Assembly (NCBI GenBank): GCA_019120455.1
Contig: DWVB01000052.1
Location: 1-32,236 of the forward strand
Direction: 5' to 3'
Length of the DNA stretch: 32,236 bases
Source of the DNA: Candidatus Avelusimicrobium excrementipullorum
GTDB lineage: Bacteria > Elusimicrobiota > Elusimicrobia > Elusimicrobiales > Elusimicrobiaceae
The notes under the pieces were generated by a model. It did not search any database. It worked only from the letters and a program-made list of their open reading frames with translations, and was not told where the DNA came from. Made by a program: the position numbers and the translations under genes. Positions 14,470-20,364 of the stretch are shown piece after piece. Each line of letters opens with the position of its first letter. Position 1 is the stretch's first letter.

Positions 14470-15372
14470 ATGGCACGCATTTCCCTGCTGGCTCCGGCCA
14501 AAATTAATTTATTTTTGGAAGTCACCGGCAAACGGCCCGACGGATACCACGAGCTGGCCACCCTGTTTGCCAAGGTGTCTTTGGCCGACCGCATAGAATT
14601 GGACGCCGAGCCGGCGGAAAAGGAAAACCTGCGCCTAACCTTAAGCGGCCCGCTGGCCCAAGGACTCAGCGCCGGAGAAGATAACCTGGCCTTGCGCGCC
14701 GTACGCGTTTTTGAAGAACACTTCCGCCTGCCCCTGCGCGTCCATATCCGGCTGGAAAAACACATTCCTTTCGGGGCTGGGCTGGGAGGAGGCTCCTCCG
14801 ACGCGGGTACCGTACTGCTGGGGCTGTGCCGCCTGTTTGGCAAATCTCCGCTGGAACTGTTGCCTGCTGCGGCGCGGCTGGGAGCGGACGTCCCCCTGTT
14901 TTTATATCCGGACACTTTCTTAAAAGGGGAAGGCATCGGCGAAAAATTAACCCCCGTTCCCTCGCCGGCAGTCCTGCCCTGGGCCGTACTGGTTTATCCG
15001 GACACGGCCGTACCCACCAAAGGGGTGTTTGCCCGGTTGGCCCTGCCCGACAGCCCGTCTGTCTTGACAAGCCTTTCCAATTTAGATAAATTAATAATGT
15101 ATATACGTCAGGGTCTTTCTCCTGCACAATGGCAGCCTTTGTTGTTTAACAGGCTGGAAGAAGCGGTATTGCCGTACATTAGTTCTGTACGCAACGTAAA
15201 GGAATGCTTTTCTGCTCTGGGTGCAAGCCCGCTCATGTCCGGTTCCGGCTCCACCGTTTTTGCCGTAACCACCGACCGGAATCAGGCCGATGATTTGGCA
15301 GAGAAAGTGAAACAAAAGGGACGAAAAGTATTCACCGTACGTTTCGGAGGGAACAGGGATGAAAATAACTGA
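14470..15372 (+). CDS. ispE: IspE, CDP-methylerythritol kinase
   Basis: 4-diphosphocytidyl-2-C-methyl-D-erythritol kinase of the MEP isoprenoid pathway, 300 residues, GHMP kinase fold. Seen: LLAPAKINLFLEVTGKRPDGYHEL at the N-terminus with the substrate-binding Lys and His, the ATP loop IPFGAGLGGGSSDAGTVLLGL (about residues 98-118), GADVPLFLYPDTFLKGEGIGE with the catalytic Asp, and the C-terminal GASPLMSGSGSTVFAV. It implies that this organism makes isoprenoid precursors by the MEP route. It overlaps spoVG by 14 nt (15359-15372). The start follows TACAAT by 6 nt with no ribosome binding site. Confidence 0.97.
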   Translation: MARISLLAPAKINLFLEVTGKRPDGYHELATLFAKVSLADRIELDAEPAEKENLRLTLSGPLAQGLSAGEDNLALRAVRVFEEHFRLPLRVHIRLEKHIPFGAGLGGGSSDAGTVLLGLCRLFGKSPLELLPAAARLGADVPLFLYPDTFLKGEGIGEKLTPVPSPAVLPWAVLVYPDTAVPTKGVFARLALPDSPSVLTSLSNLDKLIMYIRQGLSPAQWQPLLFNRLEEAVLPYISSVRNVKECFSALGASPLMSGSGSTVFAVTTDRNQADDLAEKVKQKGRKVFTVRFGGNRDENN

Positions 15373-15667
15373 AATCCGCATTCATCTGATGGGGGAAGAT
15401 CGCCTTAAGGCGTTTGCCAGTGTCACGTTTGACGACGCGTTTGTAGTACGCAACATGAAAGTAGTGGAAGGAACCAAAGGGTTGTTTTTATGTATGCCTT
15501 CACGCAAGCTGCCCGACGGCACCCATAAAGATATGGTACATCCCATTAATCAGGAGTTCCGCCGCTATTTGGAAGAAAATGTGCTGAAAGCGTACGAAGA
15601 GGAACTGGCTAAGCACCCGACAGCGCCTTCGTCCGATGGACAACAGCCGTCGCAGGAAAAACCGTAA
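15359..15667 (+). CDS. spoVG: SpoVG family RNA/DNA-binding regulator
   Basis: Predicted 102-residue SpoVG protein. The family core is intact: MKITEIRIHLMGEDRLKAFA, SVTFDDAFVVRNMKVVEGTKGLFLCMPSRK and HPINQEFRRYLEENVLKAYE. SpoVG proteins bind nucleic acids and act as pleiotropic regulators in many non-spore-formers. The start has GGAGG at 15346-15350 inside the ispE coding end and overlaps ispE by 14 nt, so the two are co-transcribed; ispE-spoVG adjacency is a recurring bacterial arrangement. tRNA-Gln follows 19 nt after the stop and is probably in the same transcript. The last 15 residues are a Pro/Ser/Gln-rich tail. Confidence 0.95.
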   Translation: MKITEIRIHLMGEDRLKAFASVTFDDAFVVRNMKVVEGTKGLFLCMPSRKLPDGTHKDMVHPINQEFRRYLEENVLKAYEEELAKHPTAPSSDGQQPSQEKP

Positions 15668-15686
15668 ACACGGCTAAAGATTTTAA

Positions 15687-15760
15687 TTCCGGATGGTGAA
15701 ATGGTATCACTACTGGTTTTGGTCCAGTCATTCTAGGTTCGAGTCCTAGTCCGGAAACCA
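15687..15760 (+). tRNA. tRNA-Gln (anticodon UUG), CCA encoded
   Basis: Acceptor TTCCGGA/TCCGGAA, discriminator A, then an encoded CCA (15758-15760). Anticodon stem ACTGG/CCAGT with loop TTTTGGT (anticodon TTG); T arm CTAGG-TTCGAGT-CCTAG. It is the only one of the four tRNA genes in the window with an encoded 3' CCA. Confidence 0.95.
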
Positions 15761-15790
15761 TTTTTCACAACGCTTACGGTTTTATTTAGA

Positions 15791-15819
15791 AGAGGGTTTG
15801 GTAAAAACCCTCTTTTTTT
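15791..15819 (+). terminator. Terminator of ispE-spoVG-tRNA-Gln
   Basis: AGAGGGTTT (15791-15799) / AAACCCTCT (15805-15813) with a 5-nt loop and a run of T residues after it. Confidence 0.9.
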
Positions 15820-15844
15820 ATCGGCGTATAACCGCTTGCCGGAC

Positions 15845-15883
15845 TAGGCCAAAAGGCCCGACTGACAGATAGGCCCAAAGGCC
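15845..15883. repeat. Two copies of a TAGGCC-AAA-GGCC dyad upstream of the first family gene
   Basis: TAGGCCAAAAGGCC (15845-15858) and TAGGCCCAAAGGCC (15870-15883) are direct copies 25 bp apart, each an internal dyad GGCC/GGCC. They end 3 bp before the -35 of the following promoter, a position suited to regulator binding. Confidence 0.5.
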
Positions 15884-15885
15884 TC

Positions 15886-15945
15886 TTGTTTTGTTTCCGT
15901 CTTTACGTTTATAATAAAAGTTAAGGACAAATATGTCTTTGGAGG
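15886..15945 (+). promoter_or_regulatory. Promoter and ribosome binding site of the first secreted family gene
   Basis: TTGTTT (15886-15891), 18 bp, TATAAT (15910-15915), and GGAGG at 15941-15945 before the ATG at 15950. Confidence 0.65.
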
Positions 15946-15949
15946 TCTT

Positions 15950-16921
15950 ATGAACACAGCCGTACGCGTCGTTTCCTGTCTGATGGCCATCTGTTTCTGT
16001 ACGTCTTCTTTCGCCCAAACCGCTCCTTCTTTGGCACAGCTGCAGGAGAAAGCCAAACAGCAGGTAGAGCAAACCCCCTGGATAAAACGTCACGCCGTAC
16101 CGCTGGCTGCCGTAGTGGCTGCAGGCGGAGCGCTGACCATCAACCAGCTGCGCCTGGCCCACCGCAACAAAGTTTTGCGCGCTCAAGTCAAAGAGCTGGA
16201 GCAAGGCCTGCAAGATTACAGGTATGAAGTTTCCCGCCTGCGGGAAAACAACGATTTTCTTTCCTGGAAAGCGGAGCAAGCAGAAAGCCGCGCCGCTTTT
16301 GCCGAAAAAATCTCCGAAAAAAACCATACCCCGAAATTCTCTGTGCAACCGACGCCAAAACCTGCACCTTCCACTTCGGAAAGCCTCCTTTCGCTGGCCA
16401 AAACGGATTTATCCAAACGGCTGGTGCAGGAACAGTCTTATTTATTAAAAACCATGCCTGAAGCCGAGGCCAAATACCTGTTGCAGAATGTAGATCTGCT
16501 GGCTAAACAGGATCCTACCCGGGCGATGTATACATTGCAGCGCATGATGAACAAATCCTCCGGCAATATCGCCCGCATACAGGCCCTTATTGCGGTGGAA
16601 AAATACATCAAATTCGGCGTGGTGACCGCCTTGCTGGCCATATTTATTGACACACCGGACGTTCAGGCGCAAACCCAGCTGATGCGCCTGCAGCAAAATC
16701 CGGCCCTGTTTTTAGAAGCCACGCCGCAGCAGCTGGCCGCCTGGGAACAAAACCCTCAGGCAAACGCTCTGTGCCGGCGCACGGCCGAAGCGATAGACCG
16801 TGCCGCTTCGCTGGACCTGTCCGATCAGGAGGCCCAGGCTTTGACGCGCCAGGCGGCGGAAGAAGTAGCCGCCCAAAAGGCAGAATTAAGCTCGCATCTG
16901 CGCAAACAACTGGCCCGTTAA
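15950..16921 (+). CDS. Secreted coiled-coil protein, local family member A
   Basis: Predicted 323-residue exported protein of no family I recognise; it shares an architecture with the next two genes. A signal peptide covers residues 1-22 (cleavage SFA|Q). A short helix QLQEKAKQQVEQTPWI is followed by a hydrophobic segment (about 49-65), a coiled-coil region (about 70-130), a Pro-rich linker, a helical part, a second hydrophobic segment FGVVTALLAIFI (222-233) with a VQAQ motif after it, and a conserved C-terminal domain: NPALFLEAT (250-258), QQLAAWE, one CRR (Cys-275), and the end QLAR. It has its own promoter, a GGAGG site at 15941-15945 and its own terminator. Envelope or periplasmic location is inferred; function is unknown. 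Confidence 0.6.
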   Translation: MNTAVRVVSCLMAICFCTSSFAQTAPSLAQLQEKAKQQVEQTPWIKRHAVPLAAVVAAGGALTINQLRLAHRNKVLRAQVKELEQGLQDYRYEVSRLRENNDFLSWKAEQAESRAAFAEKISEKNHTPKFSVQPTPKPAPSTSESLLSLAKTDLSKRLVQEQSYLLKTMPEAEAKYLLQNVDLLAKQDPTRAMYTLQRMMNKSSGNIARIQALIAVEKYIKFGVVTALLAIFIDTPDVQAQTQLMRLQQNPALFLEATPQQLAAWEQNPQANALCRRTAEAIDRAASLDLSDQEAQALTRQAAEEVAAQKAELSSHLRKQLAR

Positions 16922-16939
16922 TCATTACCCATCATATGC

Positions 16940-16966
16940 CCCCCGCTCTCCATAGCGGGGGTTTTT
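16940..16966 (+). terminator. Terminator of family gene A
   Basis: CCCCCGCT (16940-16947) / AGCGGGGG (16954-16961), 6-nt loop, followed by TTTTT. Confidence 0.92.
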
Positions 16967-17006
16967 GTATTCAAAAGGCCCAGGCGGATTACAGGTCCAA
17001 AAACCC

Positions 17007-17035
17007 TTGCGCTGCCGTTTGCGTTTACTTACAAT
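17007..17035 (+). promoter_or_regulatory. Promoter abutting family gene B (leaderless)
   Basis: TTGCGC (17007-17012), 17 bp, TACAAT (17030-17035), then AAAATT (6 nt) and ATG at 17042. No Shine-Dalgarno is present. It is the clearest -35/-10 pair among the leaderless-type starts. Confidence 0.6.
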
Positions 17036-17041
17036 AAAATT

Positions 17042-18046
17042 ATGAAACACTTCCATTCTTTTTTTTGTATGACTTTAAGCCTTTGTTTGGCTCTCTCTTC
17101 TTTTTCGCCTGTATACGGCGCCCAGCGGCAGAATGCCGCCGAACTGTACCGGCTGCGTGACCGGGCCCGCGCCGCACTGGCCATAAATCCGGATCAGGCC
17201 GATTATATACGTCAGCTGCTTACTTTAACGGCCGGTGTGGTCACTCTGGAAGCGCTGGCTGCGGCCGCAAGCGCCCGCACGGCAGAAGCCATAGCCGGCA
17301 CCCGTCAAAACGCTCGCTTTTCCTCTCCGCGGCAGGCTGACGTTTCCGGCGCCAAACGCCACCTGTTTGCCAAACGGCGGACCTCCGTGGAACTGACCGG
17401 CAGTCTGTTTGACCAGCCGGAGGCCTCCGCTCCGGCGGCAAAACCGACGGCGGATAAAGATTTGTCCTGGCTGGACGAACCCCGCAAACCCGTAGCCCCC
17501 AAACCCAAAGAACCGACTTTATTTGGTGAGCCCGCCGCGGAAATAAAACCGAAAACCCAGTTAAGCCAGCGTATTATGAAAAATTATCAGCCGCGCATCA
17601 GCCGCCTGCCTCTTTCCGAACAGCAGGGCCTCATAGAGGCTTTGGACGAAGCCGTTATGCGCAAAAGAACCGCCGGCAGACAGAACGCCATTAAATTTTT
17701 GGAACAAAAAGCGTTCCAGTCCTCTACCACCTCGCTGTACTTCATCATAGCCAAACGCATGCTGCTGCTGGCCGGCGTGCTGGCCGCCGCAGATCTATTT
17801 ATCCAAAGTTCCTCCCAGGAAAAAATGTTAGCCCGTCTGACCCAAAACCCTGTTTTGTTTTTAGACGCCACGGACCAACAACTGGAAGAACTGGCCCGAA
17901 ATCCGCAGGCCTCCGCTTACTGCCGGCGCATTACGGAAGTGGTAGAACGGCTGGCGTATACCCCGCTGACTGCGCAGGAACAGGCATTTTTGTCAGAGCA
18001 GCTGCCGCAACAGCCGACCTTATCTCCCTCCTTACTGGCCAGATAG
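17042..18046 (+). CDS. Secreted protein, local family member B
   Basis: Predicted 334-residue exported protein, unrecognised. Signal peptide residues 1-26 (MKHFHSFFCMTLSLCLALSS..., cleavage VYG|A), a helical region with an Ala-rich hydrophobic stretch TAGVVTLEALAAAASA (about 63-78), and a long Pro/Lys/Ala-rich low-complexity middle (about 90-180). A second hydrophobic segment LYFIIAKRMLLLAGVLAAADL (232-252) is followed by the same C-terminal domain as its neighbours: NPVLFLDAT (269-277), QQLEELARNP, CRR (Cys-294), and the end LLAR. Compared with A and C it has no clear coiled coil. It is probably leaderless (TACAAT 6 nt before the ATG). Confidence 0.58.
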   Translation: MKHFHSFFCMTLSLCLALSSFSPVYGAQRQNAAELYRLRDRARAALAINPDQADYIRQLLTLTAGVVTLEALAAAASARTAEAIAGTRQNARFSSPRQADVSGAKRHLFAKRRTSVELTGSLFDQPEASAPAAKPTADKDLSWLDEPRKPVAPKPKEPTLFGEPAAEIKPKTQLSQRIMKNYQPRISRLPLSEQQGLIEALDEAVMRKRTAGRQNAIKFLEQKAFQSSTTSLYFIIAKRMLLLAGVLAAADLFIQSSSQEKMLARLTQNPVLFLDATDQQLEELARNPQASAYCRRITEVVERLAYTPLTAQEQAFLSEQLPQQPTLSPSLLAR

Positions 18047-18053
18047 CGAAAAA

Positions 18054-18074
18054 GGCCCAGAGTGGCTCTGGGCC
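18054..18074. terminator. GC-rich hairpin after family gene B
   Basis: GGCCCAGAG (18054-18062)-TGG-CTCTGGGCC (18066-18074). There is no T run on the plus strand but five A residues precede it, so as an intrinsic terminator it would work better on the minus strand. It may instead stabilise the 3' end of the gene B mRNA. Confidence 0.5.
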
Positions 18075-18167
18075 CTAGGACCCTTGTTGAGGATATAATC
18101 TATCTTTTAGAATAAAAACAGACAACAACTTGTCCGTTACAATATTCAACAAGAGGTACTTACTATC
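18075..18167 (+). promoter_or_regulatory. Upstream region of family gene C
   Basis: Contains TATAAT (18095-18100) and TACAAT (18139-18144) as possible -10 elements and AGAGG at 18152-18156, 11 nt before the ATG at 18168, a longer spacing than usual. I cannot choose between the two promoters. Confidence 0.4.
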
Positions 18168-19430
18168 ATGCTACGCAAAAGTTTTGCTTTGTTTCTTTGT
18201 ATGTCCCTGTTGGGACAAAACGCCTTGTTTGCCACTCCCGCAGCGGAAGCCCAGCCCCAAACTTTAGCCCAATATCAACAACGCGCTAAAGAAGACTTAC
18301 AGCGTGCGCCGTGGATTTCCAACGAAGGAATTGCCCTATTGAGTTTAGGCGGCACTGCGGTGGGTTTGGGCATTGTACAGCATATCATACACAAAAGACA
18401 AATCAAAGAATTAACGGAAAATTTTGAAAACCAGTTACATAACGCCCGGGTTATGACCAGAAAATATCAGCAAATCGCCAAACAGGAACATCAACACCAA
18501 TATTCCCTGGTTCATCAATTAGAAGAACAAAACCGGGCTTTGCAGGAACAGCTGGGCATTTCCAACTCCAGAGCCTCCAAATGGAAAAAGCAGTACAACA
18601 GCCTGGCCAACTCCGACAGAGGCTGGCAGCAGGCTCGTATTGCCCAACTGGAAAAAGAAATCGCCTCTTTGACCCAACAGCTCCAAAAAGTCAGTTCCAT
18701 TTCCGCAAACAAATCCCAAACCATTCGCGCCATGCATAACAGAATCGTGGAACTAAAAAAAGATTTGCAGCAGTTGCAGGCCCGCTTCAATCAGAAAAAA
18801 GGACATTATACCGCTATGTTTAGCTATTCCTATGACTGGGAAAAAGAATTGAATGTCTACGAAAAACTGTTCGATAAAAATCTGCCGGCTTCCCAGCGGG
18901 CCGCCTTGCGTGCCCAGTTGTTAAAAGAGCCTTGGCTGCAGGCCGTTACGGAAGCACAACGCAAAGAATTTATGCATTTTATTGATGAGGGCATGTCCGT
19001 TTCCATCGGAGGAGGTAAAATCACCGCCAGCGAATATATGCGCTATATGTTGCGTTGGTGTGTAGACAAAAATCTGCCCCTCTTTGAACGCATGGTCGCC
19101 ATTTGCCGTCATATTTTCCATTCCAAAAATCTGCCTGCAATAGCCTTATTGGTGGTTTTAGGTGCCTCGGCCCACAACGCACATGCGCAGAAACAGGCCG
19201 ATCGTATAAACACCAACTTCCGCCTGTTCCTCAATGCCACGCCGAAACAGCTGGCTGCCATGGAAAAAGACGAGGAACTGCGCAAGATTTGCATCCAGGG
19301 CGCGGAAGCGCTGCATCAGATGAGTTTGATGTCCCCTTCTGAAGCGTCTTTCTTAAAATCTGGCCTGAAAGGAATTATGACCGCGGCTCCGAAAGCCGGG
19401 GCAAGGGGAACTATTAATCTGGCCAGATAA
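18168..19430 (+). CDS. Secreted coiled-coil protein, local family member C
   Basis: Predicted 420-residue exported protein, the longest of the three-gene family. Signal peptide residues 1-22 (cleavage LFA|T), then YQQRAKEDLQRAPWI, which aligns with the same helix in gene A, a hydrophobic segment (about 46-63), and a long coiled coil (about 70-210) rich in Gln/Glu/Lys heptads. A Tyr/Trp-containing middle domain (FSYSYDWEKELNVYEKLF) follows, then a second hydrophobic segment PAIALLVVLGASA (323-335) with an AHA|Q motif (338-341) resembling a signal peptidase site, then NFRLFLNAT (350-358), KQLAAME, Cys-375, and the end NLAR. Terminator at 19450. Function unknown; envelope-associated by inference. 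Confidence 0.6.
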   Translation: MLRKSFALFLCMSLLGQNALFATPAAEAQPQTLAQYQQRAKEDLQRAPWISNEGIALLSLGGTAVGLGIVQHIIHKRQIKELTENFENQLHNARVMTRKYQQIAKQEHQHQYSLVHQLEEQNRALQEQLGISNSRASKWKKQYNSLANSDRGWQQARIAQLEKEIASLTQQLQKVSSISANKSQTIRAMHNRIVELKKDLQQLQARFNQKKGHYTAMFSYSYDWEKELNVYEKLFDKNLPASQRAALRAQLLKEPWLQAVTEAQRKEFMHFIDEGMSVSIGGGKITASEYMRYMLRWCVDKNLPLFERMVAICRHIFHSKNLPAIALLVVLGASAHNAHAQKQADRINTNFRLFLNATPKQLAAMEKDEELRKICIQGAEALHQMSLMSPSEASFLKSGLKGIMTAAPKAGARGTINLAR

Positions 19431-19449
19431 AAGGATTCGTTACCCATAT

Positions 19450-19477
19450 AAAAACCCCGCTTTAGAGCGGGGTTTTT
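19450..19477. terminator. Bidirectional terminator between gene C and the nitroreductase
   Basis: 12-bp stem with A run, CCCCGCT/AGCGGGG core, loop TTAG, T run. Its 28-nt sequence differs by one base from the terminator at 20326-20353. Confidence 0.93.
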
Positions 19478-19484
19478 ATGTTTC

Positions 19485-20078
19485 TTATTTCTCTATACGA
19501 AACCGCCGTTCCAGCGGTATAAATGTTTTGTCCGCCGCTGCCCCCTGCGGCAGCCCAAAAGGCATTTGCGCCACCAGCTGCCAGGAAGCCGGCACCTCAA
19601 ACGCCCGGGCCGCACGCGCATCTATCAGCGGGTTGTAATGTTGCAAAGACGCCCCCACCCCCGCTTCGGCCAGAGCCGTCCATACGGCAAACTGCAACAT
19701 ACCGTTGGCCTGCTGGGCCCATACGGGGAAATTATCTTTATATATCGGAAACTGCTCCTGCATTTGCCGCACCGTATCCATATCGTTATAATACAGCAGC
19801 GTACCGCAGGCGGCGGAAAAAGAAGCGAGTTTCTTTTCCGTCGGGGCAAACTTGTCCGCAGGCACTATTTCCCGCAGGCATTCTTCCGTCAGCTTCCACA
19901 ACTGTTTGTGTTTTTCCCCCAACAGCAACACAACGCGGGCCGGCTGGGAATTAAACGCCGACGGAGTGTGCAAAATGCACTGCCCGATGATTTCGGTAAG
20001 TTTTTCTTCGGATATGGGCAGCCTGTCTGTCAGTTCGTAGCGCGAACGGCGCAGCTTGATTATATCGGTAAAAGACAT
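19485..20078 (-). CDS. Nitroreductase family flavoprotein
   Basis: Predicted 197-residue FMN-dependent NAD(P)H oxidoreductase. The start at 20078 has AGGAGG in the right place; the longer frame upstream lacks support. The N-terminal FTDIIKLRRSRYELTDRLPIS with the R-R-S-R-Y FMN-phosphate contact, the HTPSAFNSQPARVVLLLG block, the central KDNFPVWAQQANGMLQFAVWTALAEAGVGASLQHYNP and the C-terminal VAQMPFGLPQG are all standard. The layout matches the short YdgI/Frm2-like group rather than NfsA. The physiological acceptor is unknown; such enzymes often deal with electrophile or redox stress. A promoter with a dyad over its -35 lies upstream. Confidence 0.92.
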   Translation of the reverse strand: MSFTDIIKLRRSRYELTDRLPISEEKLTEIIGQCILHTPSAFNSQPARVVLLLGEKHKQLWKLTEECLREIVPADKFAPTEKKLASFSAACGTLLYYNDMDTVRQMQEQFPIYKDNFPVWAQQANGMLQFAVWTALAEAGVGASLQHYNPLIDARAARAFEVPASWQLVAQMPFGLPQGAAADKTFIPLERRFRIEK

Positions 20079-20099
20079 ACACACCTCCTGTTTGTTTGT

Positions 20100-20129
20100 A
20101 TTATAAATAAGGCCGCGGTGCGCGGACAA
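20100..20129 (-). promoter_or_regulatory. Nitroreductase promoter
   Basis: On the minus strand, TTGTCC (20129-20124), 18 bp, TATAAT (20105-20100); start near 20093, leaving a leader of about 15 nt with AGGAGG. Confidence 0.6.
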
Positions 20130-20135
20130 GTCCGC
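20122..20135. promoter_or_regulatory. Candidate operator dyad over the nitroreductase -35
   Basis: GCGGAC-AA-GTCCGC, perfect 6-bp arms with a 2-bp centre, overlapping the -35 hexamer 20124-20129. The position suits a repressor; the regulator is unknown. Confidence 0.4.
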
Positions 20136-20150
20136 TTTGCATTAGAAGGT

Positions 20151-20181
20151 TTGGACGATGGACGGACAAACTTGCTAAAAT
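20151..20181 (+). promoter_or_regulatory. Promoter of tRNA-Arg(CCU)
   Basis: TTGGAC (20151-20156), 19 bp, TGC-extended TAAAAT (20176-20181), 12 nt before the tRNA. Confidence 0.6.
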
Positions 20182-20192
20182 AAAACGGTAAC

Positions 20193-20266
20193 GCCCCCGT
20201 AACTCAATTGGATAGAGTAGCTCCGTCCTAAGGAGAAAGTTGCGAGTTCGACTCCCGCCGGGGGCA
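20193..20266 (+). tRNA. tRNA-Arg (anticodon CCU)
   Basis: Acceptor GCCCCCG/CGGGGGC, discriminator A, anticodon loop GTCCTAA (anticodon CCT, A37), T loop TTCGACT. The anticodon stem has a G-A mismatch at its outer end and the T stem one A-C mismatch, so it is slightly weaker than the other tRNAs but still a full cloverleaf. CCA is not encoded. Confidence 0.9.
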
Positions 20267-20325
20267 TATTTTCCCCTATACAAATCTGATTTAGTGAGCG
20301 TTTTCAGGTGCTTTTTAAGGCACGC

Positions 20326-20353
20326 AAAAACCCCGCTTTACAGCGGGGTTTTT
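20326..20353. terminator. Bidirectional terminator between tRNA-Arg and the sigma factor gene
   Basis: 12-bp stem with CCCCGCT/AGCGGGG core, loop TTAC, A and T runs on either side; near-identical to 19450-19477. Confidence 0.93.
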
Positions 20354-20364
20354 CCTTTGAAAAC

